Assembly: GCF_024753285.1 (NCBI RefSeq)
Contig: NZ_JANUGW010000003.1
Coordinates: forward strand, 124,001-188,000
Source: Massilia pinisoli
GTDB taxonomy: Bacteria > Pseudomonadota > Gammaproteobacteria > Burkholderiales > Burkholderiaceae_D
DNA length: 64,000 nucleotides
Direction: 5' to 3'
The position numbers and the translations under genes are program-made. The notes under the pieces are model-generated. The model saw nothing but the letters and a program-made list of their open reading frames with translations, did no database searches and was not told the DNA's origin. Position 1 is the stretch's first letter; each line of letters begins with the position of its first letter. Positions 38,034 to 46,676 of this stretch are shown here, piece after piece.

Positions 38034-38222
38034 CGATTCCCTGACGCAAGGTTGATACACACTGTAACAACCATTAAGCTACCCGGCTTGTAAGCTCATT
38101 ACAGATGCTTAACACCGCGTGCGCAGGAAATCCAAACCGGTTAGACTGCGCCTCGTCAATATCTTTTTACTGTCCCCTGACCAGGGGTGTTCATTATCTT
38201 GCGTGACCATTCCCACATCCCG

Positions 38223-39095
38223 ATGGAAGACAGCGATGTCTGCGTACATTGCGGCCAGCCCATGCCTGGACGGAAGGTGGTCACGTACGGAGAGCGGGGC
38301 CCGAACCGGACCGGCATTGCCGTCACGATCGCGTTGCACCTGCTGCTCGTCGCCGTGTGGCTGTTCCAGCCGAAGATGGAGCGCCATGCGCCGCCGAAGT
38401 CCGGTGCGGCCGTCGTCTGGCTGCCGCCGCTGAAGCCGAACAAGCCCGCGGCCAAGCCGGCCGAGCAGGCGCCCAAGAAGACGGCGAAGGCGGAGGCACC
38501 CAAGTTCACGCCGCCGCGCATCACGATGCCGCGCCTGCCGAACACGATCACGGTGCCGGAAGTGAAACCTGTCGAGGAAAAGCCGCAGCCGAAGCCGAAG
38601 GAAGAGACGAAGGCGCCGCCGCAGGAAGTCGACATGCAGGCCTATATCGAGGCCCAGCGCAAGAAGCGCGGCGCACCGGCGCAGACCGACCAGGCCGAGG
38701 AAAGCGAAGCCGCGCGCGGCACACGCAACGCGCTCGCGAACATCGCCGCCATCAACGGCCGCGGCGGCCAGGATCCGAACGAGACGGGCGGCGTGTTCAG
38801 CGTCACCAACAAGACGTTCAACTCGGCCGACCTGAAATTCCGCGGCTGGAACCCGAACTTCAAGCGCCGCTGGCTGACCGCGGTAACGGTCGAGCGCGGC
38901 AGCGACCCGGACATCGAGACGGCGATCGTCAAGAAGATGATCGAGCTGATCCGCAAGGAAAAGACGGGCGACTTCGAGTGGGAATCGCACCGCCTGAACC
39001 GCGTCGTCACCTTGTCGGCACGCCCGCAGGATACGCAGGAACTGATGAGCTTCCTGTACAAGGAAATGTTCCCGGAATACAAACCGCCGCGCTGA
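38223..39095 (+). CDS. TonB-like membrane-anchored protein with N-terminal CxxC
   Basis: About 290 residues from ATG 38223. A short cytosolic head contains Cys7 and Cys10 (DVCVHCGQPMPGRK, half a zinc knuckle). One membrane helix follows (GIAVTIALHLLLVAVWLF), then a long Pro/Lys-rich periplasmic stretch like TonB (KPNKPAAKPAEQAPKK, KPVEEKPQPKPKEE) and a folded C-terminal domain of about 130 residues. The order suggests a cell-wall-spanning protein, but I cannot name its function. The start is uncertain: GTG 38187 and TTG 38199 are in frame, the latter with AGGGG upstream. Confidence 0.65.
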   Translation: MEDSDVCVHCGQPMPGRKVVTYGERGPNRTGIAVTIALHLLLVAVWLFQPKMERHAPPKSGAAVVWLPPLKPNKPAAKPAEQAPKKTAKAEAPKFTPPRITMPRLPNTITVPEVKPVEEKPQPKPKEETKAPPQEVDMQAYIEAQRKKRGAPAQTDQAEESEAARGTRNALANIAAINGRGGQDPNETGGVFSVTNKTFNSADLKFRGWNPNFKRRWLTAVTVERGSDPDIETAIVKKMIELIRKEKTGDFEWESHRLNRVVTLSARPQDTQELMSFLYKEMFPEYKPPR

Positions 39096-39120
39096 GCCGG
39101 CGCCGCCGGCCCGGGCATCG

Positions 39121-39618
39121 TCACTCGTGCGAGGTGAACAGCTTCTCGATCGGATAGTGGTGCTTGACGAACGGGGACTGGATGACGATGTAGCTGAAGT
39201 ATTTCTCGATGTTGATGCTCTGCCGGAGCACGTCCTCGGCGATGCTGTGGTAGTGCGCCACGCTGCGGGTGACGAACTTGAGCAGGTAGTCGAAACCGCC
39301 GCTGACCAGGTGGCATTCGACGATCTCGTCGATGCTGCGGATGGCGGACTCGAACTTGGCGAAGTCTTCGCGGCGGTGGTCGGACAGGGTGACCTGGGTG
39401 AACACGACCTGCATGTCGCCGAGTTTCTCGAGCTGCAGATGGGCGCCGTAGCCGTTGATGTAGCCCGCCTTCTCCAGGCGCTTCACGCGGATCAGGCACG
39501 GACTGGGAGACAAGCCCACCGCATCGGCCAGGTCCACGTTCGTGACCCGGCCGTTACGCTGCAGGTGGCTGAGGATGCGGATGTCGATCCGGTCCAGCTT
39601 GAGGTTCTCAGGGATCAT
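39121..39618 (-). CDS. Lrp/AsnC family regulator
   Basis: A 165-residue protein. The N-terminal winged HTH (LDRIDIRILSHLQRNGRVTNVDLADAVGLSPSPCLIRVKRLE) is joined to a C-terminal RAM ligand-sensing domain (about 70-150). It lies downstream of the class III aminotransferase on the same strand with a 94-base gap. Lrp-type regulators of amino-acid or ectoine breakdown (DoeX type) often adjoin such genes, so local control of the aminotransferase and related promoters is likely. Confidence 0.88.
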   Translation of the reverse strand: MIPENLKLDRIDIRILSHLQRNGRVTNVDLADAVGLSPSPCLIRVKRLEKAGYINGYGAHLQLEKLGDMQVVFTQVTLSDHRREDFAKFESAIRSIDEIVECHLVSGGFDYLLKFVTRSVAHYHSIAEDVLRQSINIEKYFSYIVIQSPFVKHHYPIEKLFTSHE

Positions 39619-39712
39619 CGTGGTTCGCCATGTCTGTCTCGCCGTTGATGCTGATCATCATATTATCAGCGAATTTCCACCATGCATATAACGATTTTTC
39701 CCTGACGCACGA

Positions 39713-41098
39713 TCAAATTGACTTGAGCGCGCGGCGCACGTCGGCCTGGTCGAGCACCTCGTCGAGGGTCCGGGTCAGGCGCTCGAACATCAGGTCGAAG
39801 TCGTCGGCCGTATAGCACAGGGCCGGCGCGAAGCCGAGCACGTTGTCGCCGAAGGCGCGGAACACGAGGCGGTTGCGGTAGGCCGCGACGGCGATGCGTT
39901 CGTGCAGCTTGAGCGCGGGATCGAAGCGGGTCTTGTCGGCCTTGTCCGCGACCAGTTCGAGCGCACCGAGCAGTCCGCGGCTGCGCGCGTCGCCGACGAG
40001 CGGGTGGGCGAGCAGGTCGCGCAAACCCTGCTCGAAGCGCGGTGCCCGGGCCTGGCCGTTGGCCAGCAACCCGCCTTCCGTGTACAGGCGCAGCACCTCG
40101 AGGCCGACCGCGGCACTGACCGGATGTGCGGAATAGGTGTGGCCATGGCCCACCGGCACGCCGGCCGGCATGTTGTCGGCGATGCCGCGGTAGACCGCGT
40201 CGGACATCAGCACGGCGCCCATCGGCGCATAGCCTGCCGTGAGACCCTTGGCCACGACCATCAGGTCCGGCTCCACGTGTTCCGCCTCGCACGCGAACAT
40301 CGGGCCCGTCCGGCCGAAGCCCGTGATGACTTCGTCGACGACGAACAGGACGTCCAGTTCGCGGCAGGCGTCGCGCATGGCCTTGAGCCAGCCCTTGGGC
40401 GGCACGAGCACGCCGCCGGAACCCTGGATCGGTTCGCAGAAGAACGCCGCCACATTGTCCTGGCCCAGCTCGCGCACCTTGGCGCGCAGCGCCTCGACGG
40501 ACGTGCGGATGATCGTGTCGGGATCGGAACCGGCCGGATTGCGGTACGGGTACGGCGAGGGAATCTTGTGCTGCTGCGGCAGGGGCACGTCGAAATGGTG
40601 GTGGAACACGGCCAGCGCCGTGAGTCCCGCACCCATCGTGGACGAGCCGTGGTAACCGCGCTCGAGCGAGATGAAGTGCTTCTTGGCGGGGCGGCCGGTC
40701 GAGTTGTAGTAGTGCGTGATGAAGCGGATGGCGGAATCGTCCGCGTCCGAGCCGCCCAACGTGAAATACACGTGGCGCAGCGAGGCCGGCGCCAGTTCCA
40801 CCAGGCGCGCGGCAAGGCGGATGGCGGGTTCGGAACCGAAATGGAAATAGCCGGTCGCATAGGGCAGCTTGCGCATCTGTTCGGCGGCGGCCCGGACCAC
40901 GCTCTCCTGGCCATAGCCGACGTTGACGCACCACAGGCCGGAAAACGCGTCCAGCAGTTCCGTGCCCTGCGCGTCGCGCAGGTAGGCGCCGTGGCCCGAT
41001 TCGAGGATCGTGACGCCTCTTTGCTCATGGGCCTGGTAATTGACGAGGGGGTGGATCAGGTGGTCGCGGTCCAGCGCGACGAGGGGATGAGTTGACAT
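39713..41098 (-). CDS. class III PLP-dependent aminotransferase
   Basis: A 461-residue fold-type I enzyme. PLP Lys284 lies in VVAKGLTAGYAPMG, Asp255 binds the pyridine nitrogen (VVDEVITGFGRTG), and the N-terminal GLWCVNVGYG stretch is typical of the omega-amino acid:pyruvate/diaminobutyrate (DoeD-like) group. It would convert a terminal amine to an aldehyde, which suits the neighbouring aldehyde dehydrogenase. The open frame extends far upstream to 42112, but MSTHPLVALDRDHLIHP at 41098 is the family start. It is divergent from the hydroxyacid dehydrogenase gene. Confidence 0.88.
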   Translation of the reverse strand: MSTHPLVALDRDHLIHPLVNYQAHEQRGVTILESGHGAYLRDAQGTELLDAFSGLWCVNVGYGQESVVRAAAEQMRKLPYATGYFHFGSEPAIRLAARLVELAPASLRHVYFTLGGSDADDSAIRFITHYYNSTGRPAKKHFISLERGYHGSSTMGAGLTALAVFHHHFDVPLPQQHKIPSPYPYRNPAGSDPDTIIRTSVEALRAKVRELGQDNVAAFFCEPIQGSGGVLVPPKGWLKAMRDACRELDVLFVVDEVITGFGRTGPMFACEAEHVEPDLMVVAKGLTAGYAPMGAVLMSDAVYRGIADNMPAGVPVGHGHTYSAHPVSAAVGLEVLRLYTEGGLLANGQARAPRFEQGLRDLLAHPLVGDARSRGLLGALELVADKADKTRFDPALKLHERIAVAAYRNRLVFRAFGDNVLGFAPALCYTADDFDLMFERLTRTLDEVLDQADVRRALKSI

Positions 41099-41184
41099 GG
41101 CGGGCTCCAATGAAAGGGGAAAACAGGGACATGGTAGCCACGGGAACGCAGCGATAGCTGTTGCCGGCGCCGTGCAAACAGTGC

Positions 41185-41200
41185 CGGAAATTGCGTATTT
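41185..41200. promoter_or_regulatory. 16-bp shared promoter element, copy 1
   Basis: CGGAAATTGCGTATTT lies 87 bases upstream of the aminotransferase start. The identical 16-mer occurs at 61907-61922 upstream of the succinate-semialdehyde-type dehydrogenase, on the same strand relative to its gene. In both cases CATGGTAG follows toward the gene after nearly the same distance (55 and 54 bases). It is a candidate binding site for the Lrp/AsnC regulator. Confidence 0.65.
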
Positions 41201-41284
41201 GGGAAGCATTCGGTATTTCCTGCTGCGCACCCGGCGCCATACTGCCTGCCGATTCCGCCCGTAACCAATCGACCTGAGCCGCCC

Positions 41285-42226
41285 ATGGATATCCTGTTGT
41301 CCCTGCCCGATGACGATGCCGCTTCCTGGATCGACGAACTGGCCGCCGTGCTGCCGGCCGCGCGCGTGCGCCCATGGCGGCCGGGCGACCGTGCCCCGGT
41401 CGACTATGCGCTGGTCTGGAATCCGCCCATGGAGGCACTCGCCGGATGCGCGCGGCTGAAGGCCGTGTTCAACCTCGGGGCGGGCGTGGATGCCGTGCTT
41501 GCGCTGCTGGCGGCGCAGCCGGACCTGTTGCCGCCCCACGTGCCCTTGATCAAGCTGGACGATGCCGGCATGGCGCCGCAGATGGTGCAGTACGTGCTGG
41601 CCGCCGTGCTGCGCCACGTGCGCCGCTTGCCCGACTATGCCGCGTCCCAGCGGGCACGGCGTTGGCAACCCTTGCCGGGACGCGACGCCGCCACGCACGC
41701 GGTCGGAGTCATGGGCCTGGGCGCGCTCGGCACGCCCGTCGCCGGCGCGCTGGCCCAGCTGGGATTCGCCGTGCGCGGATGGAGCCGCGGCCCGCGTGCG
41801 GTCGACCGCGTCGCCTGTTTTGCCGGGACGGACGCGTTGCCGGACTTCCTCGACGGCCTGGACGTGCTGGTCAACCTGCTCCCGTTGACGCCGCACACGG
41901 CGGACATTCTCGACCGCACGCTGTTCGCGCGGCTGGCGCCGGGCGCGCAATTGATCAACATCGGACGGGGCGCCCACCTGGTCGAGGACGACTTGCTGCG
42001 CGCGCTCGACAGCGGACAGCTGGCCCAGGCCACGCTGGACGTGTTCCGCAAGGAGCCGTTGCCGCCCGACCATCCGTTCTGGGGGCATCCGCGCATCGAG
42101 ATCACGCCGCACGTGGCCGCGCTGACGCTGCGCCGCGCAAGCGCGCGCCAGATCGCGACGAGGATCGATCGGATCGAGCGGGGCCTGCCAATCGACGGCG
42201 TGATCGACCGCACGAGCGGCTACTAA
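41285..42226 (+). CDS. D-2-hydroxyacid dehydrogenase, GhrA (glyoxylate/hydroxypyruvate reductase) type
   Basis: A 313-residue NAD(P)-dependent reductase. The nucleotide fold GVMGLGALGTPVAGAL is near residue 140, the catalytic region has INIGRGAHLVEDDLL, and His lies in ITPHVAALT. The compact C-terminal layout fits the GhrA subgroup rather than formate or phosphoglycerate dehydrogenases. In this setting it could reduce glyoxylate or another 2-keto acid released by the oxidases downstream; the substrate is inferred from context only. Confidence 0.82.
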   Translation: MDILLSLPDDDAASWIDELAAVLPAARVRPWRPGDRAPVDYALVWNPPMEALAGCARLKAVFNLGAGVDAVLALLAAQPDLLPPHVPLIKLDDAGMAPQMVQYVLAAVLRHVRRLPDYAASQRARRWQPLPGRDAATHAVGVMGLGALGTPVAGALAQLGFAVRGWSRGPRAVDRVACFAGTDALPDFLDGLDVLVNLLPLTPHTADILDRTLFARLAPGAQLINIGRGAHLVEDDLLRALDSGQLAQATLDVFRKEPLPPDHPFWGHPRIEITPHVAALTLRRASARQIATRIDRIERGLPIDGVIDRTSGY

Positions 42227-42247
42227 GATCCCGGTATAGGGTCACTC

Positions 42248-42277
42248 GTAGGGTGGGCACAGTGGCGCCCACCCTAC
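42248..42277. repeat. short REP-like palindrome
   Basis: GTAGGGTGGGC pairs with GCCCACCCTAC around an 8-base loop. It shares the GTAGGGTGG ends with the two larger elements at 12810 and 30625 and also lies between convergent genes (the hydroxyacid dehydrogenase and a GNAT gene). It probably acts as a bidirectional terminator of the same repeat family. Confidence 0.75.
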
Positions 42278-42304
42278 TAGTTCGGTTTTGAGCGCTCGCC
42301 CGCG

Positions 42305-43150
42305 TCAGCAGAGCGCCTGGCTGACGATGGCGACCTGCCGCAACGTATCGTCGCGCGCCGGCACGCCGTTACGTGCCATGGTCACCGCCGTGTCCACCTG
42401 GGCCAACCCGGCCTGCGCCAGCCATTCGCCAAGGCCGCTCGACCCCGTCACGTCGACGCGGACGAAGGCGCCGGCGTAGACATCGCGCCAGGTCGCGATC
42501 AACGCCTGCGCGCTCGCGGCATCGGCCGCGACCACCGGCCCGATCACGTGGCCGCGGCCGAACGGCCGGATCAGCGAAAAGCCGGTCACGGCGCCGTCTT
42601 GCTCCAGCACGGCGCCGTCGGCCACGCCGATCAATTGTTTCAGCAACTCGTCGCGCACCATGCCCGTGCCGCGGTTCGCCAGCGCGACGATGCTAGGGAT
42701 GTCGGCAGCGCTGGCCGGCCGTGCACGCGGTCCCGCCCATGCCGGCGGCGGGGTGAAGATGCCCTGGTGCTGGTGCAGTGTGCCGATGGCTTGGAAACCC
42801 AGGCTTTCGTACAGCGGCTGCCCGGCCTTGGTGGCGTTGAGCAGCGTGCAGCGGTCGCCGAGGTCGTCGAGCACCAGCCGCATCAGCTGGCGGCCGATGC
42901 CCTTGCCCTGGTGGGCCGGCGACACGATGATCAGTCCCAGCGAACCATGGTGCGGACCCTGGTGCCAGCACAGCGCGGTACCGACCACGGCGCCGTCTTC
43001 CTCCGCCACGAAGCCGGGCCCCAGGCGCAGGGCGAATTGCCAGTCATCGGGACGATGCGGCCAGCGCACGGCCTGCGACAGCGCGTGCGCCGCGGGCAGA
43101 TCGGTCTCGCGCATCGGGCGGCAGGCGATGGTGGTTGTGCGGGTCGTCAT
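42305..43150 (-). CDS. double-GNAT-domain acetyltransferase, copy A
   Basis: A 281-residue protein. The N-terminal GNAT domain carries the acetyl-CoA loop (IIVSPAHQGKGIGRQLM, matching Q/RxxGxG/A). The C-terminal half (after about residue 145) is a second, weaker GNAT-like fold of the YitH/HsdE type. It is paralogous to the next gene along its length (WPHR.DDW, HQHQGIF, FGRGHVIGPVVAADA, shared C termini). The substrate is unknown. Start ATG is at 43150; the frame is open further upstream but runs into the neighbouring gene. Confidence 0.8.
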   Translation of the reverse strand: MTTRTTTIACRPMRETDLPAAHALSQAVRWPHRPDDWQFALRLGPGFVAEEDGAVVGTALCWHQGPHHGSLGLIIVSPAHQGKGIGRQLMRLVLDDLGDRCTLLNATKAGQPLYESLGFQAIGTLHQHQGIFTPPPAWAGPRARPASAADIPSIVALANRGTGMVRDELLKQLIGVADGAVLEQDGAVTGFSLIRPFGRGHVIGPVVAADAASAQALIATWRDVYAGAFVRVDVTGSSGLGEWLAQAGLAQVDTAVTMARNGVPARDDTLRQVAIVSQALC

Positions 43151-43164
43151 GCGATGTCCTCCGG

Positions 43165-44028
43165 TCAGCCCAGCGACTGGCTGAGCAGGGCGAAACGCTT
43201 GGCCGGCCCCGCGGGCCGCGGTGGATCGCCGCGCGTCATGGCGTGTACCGATTCCTCCACCTGGACCAGACCCATTTCGGTCAGCCAGGGACTGAGGCCG
43301 CTGCTGTCCGGCACGTCGACGCGGACGAACGCGCCCGCTTGCGTGCCGGCCCAATGGGCGATCAGCGCCTTCGCGTGTTCGGCGTCCGGCGCGACGACGG
43401 GGCCGATCACATAGCCGTGGCCGAACTTGCGCAGCGCCGCGAACGCGATGAGCTCGCCGTAGCGATCGATGGCGACGACGTCGGCCACCGTCAGCAGGTG
43501 CTTGATCACGGTGGCGCGCGGCATGCCGGTCGAGCGCGTGGCCAGGTCGGCCAGCACCGCCTCGTCGCGCGGACCGACGGGCCGGATCCGTTCGCCCGGG
43601 CCGAGCGGCACGAACGGGGCGCGGAACACGCTGCCCTGGTGCTGGTGCACCCAGCCCGTCTGGACGAAACCGCCGTGTTCGATGAAGCGCACGCCGGTCG
43701 CGGTGGTGTGCAGCAGGATGGTGCGGTCGCCGACTTCGTTCAGGATGCGCTTGAGGAGTTCGTTCGCGATGCCGCGGCGCCGGTGGTCGGGCGCGACGAT
43801 GGTCATGCCGAGCGACGCGTAGTCGGGGCCGTGCAGCCAGCACATGCTGGTGCCGACGATGCCGGACGCGTCTTCGGCGACGATGCCTTCGCCCAGTTCG
43901 TGGATGAAGGCCCAGTCTTCCAGCCGGTGCGGCCACAACACGGACAGCGACAGCTTGTGCGCCGCAGGCAGGTCGGCGGCCGTCATCCTGCGGTACCGCA
44001 CCGGGCTTTTTGCGTTTCGATCTTTCAT
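43165..44028 (-). CDS. double-GNAT-domain acetyltransferase, copy B
   Basis: A 287-residue paralogue of the adjacent gene. The same two-domain plan has an acetyl-CoA loop IVAPDHRRRGIANELL and matching blocks (WPHRLEDW, HQHQGSVFR, FGHGYVIGPVVAPDA, FALLSQSLG). Fourteen bases separate the two genes, so they form one unit, most simply from tandem duplication. It is divergent from the aldehyde dehydrogenase, suggesting shared control with the catabolic genes. Confidence 0.8.
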   Translation of the reverse strand: MKDRNAKSPVRYRRMTAADLPAAHKLSLSVLWPHRLEDWAFIHELGEGIVAEDASGIVGTSMCWLHGPDYASLGMTIVAPDHRRRGIANELLKRILNEVGDRTILLHTTATGVRFIEHGGFVQTGWVHQHQGSVFRAPFVPLGPGERIRPVGPRDEAVLADLATRSTGMPRATVIKHLLTVADVVAIDRYGELIAFAALRKFGHGYVIGPVVAPDAEHAKALIAHWAGTQAGAFVRVDVPDSSGLSPWLTEMGLVQVEESVHAMTRGDPPRPAGPAKRFALLSQSLG

Positions 44029-44241
44029 ATGAATGCTCCTCGCCGAGTGGCTATCCGGCCGCATCATGCCACACACGAATGCGTCCCGCGACGGGGTAAA
44101 TGCAATTCGAAACGATCCACCAATTCGCGCTTCAATACGACAGCTTGTGCCGTTCGCGGCCGGCCGGACCGCATAAAATGCTTGAGGAACGCTCGTACAA
44201 TTTTTCAGAGTCGCACATGACGATCTTTGAAAGGACAGGAG

Positions 44242-45726
44242 ATGGAACGTTTCGACCCGGACCGGGTGGCGGTACGCAGCGCCCACTTTATCGGCGGGCA
44301 GTATGTGGCGGGCAGCACGCACACGATGGACGTCAGGCGCCCGTCCGATGGCCGCGTGTATGCCGGCGTGCCGCTGGCCGACGCCGACCTCGTCGACCGC
44401 GCGGTCCAGGATGCGTGGCACGCGTGGAAGACGAGCGACTGGGCGCGCCGCGCGCCGCGCGAGCGCGCGTGCGTGCTGCGCCGCTGGGCCGATCTGATCG
44501 ACGCCGACGCGTCGGCCTTGGCGCGATTGGAGGCGGTCGGCTCGACCCGCCCGTTCAAGGACGCCGCCGGCTGGGACGTGCCGTTCACCGCGGACGGCAT
44601 CCGCTTCTTCGCCGAGTGGGCCGACAAGATCGGGGGCGACGTCGCGCCGACCCGCTCCGACCATCTCGGCATGACCGTCGCCGAACCCTATGGCGTGATC
44701 GCCGCCATCGCCCCGTGGAACCTGCCGCTGGTGATGGCCTCGTGGAAGGTGGCGCCGGCGCTGGCGGCCGGTAACGCGGTGGTCCTCAAGCCCTCCGAGA
44801 TGACGCCGTTTTCCGTGCTGCGCCTGGCCGAACTGGCCATCGAGGCCGGCATGCCGGCCGGGATCTTCAACATCGTCCAGGGCGACGGCCAAGGTGCCGG
44901 CGCGGCCTTGTGCCGCCATCCGCGCATCGCGAAAGTGACGTTCACCGGGTCGACCCGAAGCGGCGCCGCCATCATGGCCGCCTGCGCGCACAGTGGCACC
45001 AAGCCGGTCACGCTGGAGTTGGGCGGCAAGAGCCCGCAAGTGGTGTTCGCCGACGTGCCCGACCTCGAACGCACCGTCCGCACCGTCGCGCGTGCCATCA
45101 CCTTGAATGCCGGGCAGGTGTGCGTGGCCGGTTCGCGCCTCATCGTGCAGCGCGCGGTGGCGGATCGGGTCGTCGAGCGCCTGGCCGCCGTCTTCGCCGA
45201 ACTCAAGGCCGGCCCGACCTGGGATCCCGAGGCGACGCTGGCGCCCATCATCGCGCGCCACGAGCTGGATCGCATCGACGGCATCGTGCAGCGCACGGTG
45301 GCCGCGGGTGCCCGCCTGGTCGCCGGCGGCGCCCCGATCGACTGCGGCAACGACGGCGCGTACTACCGGCCGACCATCCTGGTCGGCGTCGATCCCGCAA
45401 TGGATGCCGTGAAGTCCGAAATCTTCGGACCGGTGATCACGGTGCAGGCGTTCGACGACGAGGAGGAGGCGCTGGCACTGGCCGACCATCCGGACTACGG
45501 CCTGGCCGCCGGCGTGCACACGGCCGACATCGGCCGCGCCCTGCGCCTGGCGCGCGGCATCGAGGCCGGCACGGTGTGGATCAACCGCTATGGCCGCACG
45601 GCCGATTTCGTGATTCCCACGGGCGGCTACAAGCGCTCCGGCATCGGCAAGGATCTCGGCCGCCAGGCCTACGAAGCGAATCTGCGCCACAAGAGCGTGC
45701 TGGTCGATTTCGCCCGCGAAGACTGA
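44242..45726 (+). CDS. NAD(P)-dependent aldehyde dehydrogenase
   Basis: A 494-residue enzyme with catalytic Asn160 (APWNLPL), Glu259 (LELGGKSPQ) and nucleophile Cys294 (NAGQVCVAGS), plus KPSEMTPFS for cofactor binding. It resembles gamma-aminobutyraldehyde/betaine-type dehydrogenases and DoeC-like enzymes. It could oxidise the aldehyde made by the class III aminotransferase. I start at ATG 44242 because aggacaggag is directly upstream; a TTG at 44227 is in frame. Confidence 0.88.
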   Translation: MERFDPDRVAVRSAHFIGGQYVAGSTHTMDVRRPSDGRVYAGVPLADADLVDRAVQDAWHAWKTSDWARRAPRERACVLRRWADLIDADASALARLEAVGSTRPFKDAAGWDVPFTADGIRFFAEWADKIGGDVAPTRSDHLGMTVAEPYGVIAAIAPWNLPLVMASWKVAPALAAGNAVVLKPSEMTPFSVLRLAELAIEAGMPAGIFNIVQGDGQGAGAALCRHPRIAKVTFTGSTRSGAAIMAACAHSGTKPVTLELGGKSPQVVFADVPDLERTVRTVARAITLNAGQVCVAGSRLIVQRAVADRVVERLAAVFAELKAGPTWDPEATLAPIIARHELDRIDGIVQRTVAAGARLVAGGAPIDCGNDGAYYRPTILVGVDPAMDAVKSEIFGPVITVQAFDDEEEALALADHPDYGLAAGVHTADIGRALRLARGIEAGTVWINRYGRTADFVIPTGGYKRSGIGKDLGRQAYEANLRHKSVLVDFARED

Positions 45727-45958
45727 CGTTCGGGGACGCCGCATAGTGTGCTGAAGGGCCCCGCAAATGCCACCGTTTCTGTTGTTTTGCCAGGGTCAGA
45801 ACGCGATTTTCGTGCAGGGGGGCGGTGGTGTAATGAATGCAGGAGACGACGTTGCAGTGACCGCGAATCGCCCGACGAACGCGCTTCCTGACCAGTGCCG
45901 CCAACCGGTTTTCCCGAGCCCGCGGACGCGAACATCAATCATCTAAGGAACCCGAACC

Positions 45959-46630
45959 ATGACTACCCACCTGCGGCCCAAATACATTTCCTTCGACTGC
46001 TACGGCACGTTGATCAACTTCCAGATGGCGGAGCTGGCGCGCGAACTGTTCGCCGACCGCGTCGCACCCGAGAACATGCAGCAGTTCACGACGGACTTCG
46101 CGCGCTACCGCCTGGATGAAGTGATGGGCGACTGGCGCCCGTACGACCAGCTGCTGTGCAATTCGGTCGAGCGCACGTGCAAGCGCTGGGGCGTCGAGTA
46201 CCGCGACAACGAAGGCCTGAAGTTCTACCGCGCCGTGCCGACCTGGGCCCCGCACGCGGACGTGCCGAACGCGCTGGCGCGCCTGGCCAAGGAGTACGAG
46301 CTGGTGATCCTGTCGAACGCGATGGACGCGCAGATCCAGGCCAGCGTCGACCAGCTCGGCGCGCCGTTCCACCGCGTCTACACGGCGCAGCAGGCGCAAG
46401 CCTACAAGCCGCGCCTGCGTGCGTTCGAGTACATGATCGACGAGCTGGGCTGCAACCCGGAAGACATCCTGCACGTGTCGTCGAGCATGCGCTACGACCA
46501 CCTGTCGGCCGACGACGTGGGCATCAAGCACAGGGCCTTCGTGGCGCGCGGCCACGAACCGGCGTGGCCGGTGTGGGGGTCACACCAGATCACGGACCTG
46601 GGCGGCCTGCCGGCGCTGGTCGGCCTGTAA
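45959..46630 (+). CDS. HAD family hydrolase (type II haloacid dehalogenase-like)
   Basis: A 223-residue cytosolic protein. Motif I is FDCYGTLINF with nucleophile Asp13, motif II ILSNAMD, motif III Lys in AYKPRLRAFEYM, and motif IV region ILHVSSSMRYD. The order fits L-2-haloacid dehalogenase-like HAD proteins, many of which are not dehalogenases. First gene of the 12-gene catabolic operon; 46 bases separate it from the oxidase. Its substrate is unknown. Confidence 0.8.
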   Translation: MTTHLRPKYISFDCYGTLINFQMAELARELFADRVAPENMQQFTTDFARYRLDEVMGDWRPYDQLLCNSVERTCKRWGVEYRDNEGLKFYRAVPTWAPHADVPNALARLAKEYELVILSNAMDAQIQASVDQLGAPFHRVYTAQQAQAYKPRLRAFEYMIDELGCNPEDILHVSSSMRYDHLSADDVGIKHRAFVARGHEPAWPVWGSHQITDLGGLPALVGL

Positions 46631-46676
46631 GCGGCATGCGCATGCACCCGGAAAGCTACCTCGACAGGACACGATC

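Noticed and set aside
39713..42112. Aminotransferase as an 799-residue fusion protein
   Set aside because: The extra N-terminal part is the antisense of the hydroxyacid dehydrogenase gene and has no domain. The family start is at 41098.
42248..42277. CRISPR-type repeat
   Set aside because: Only isolated palindromes are present, with no regularly spaced array and no cas genes in the window.
45959..46630. True haloacid dehalogenase conferring growth on halogenated acids
   Set aside because: The HAD motifs are present, but many type II relatives act on other substrates and the operon context gives no support for halogenated compounds.
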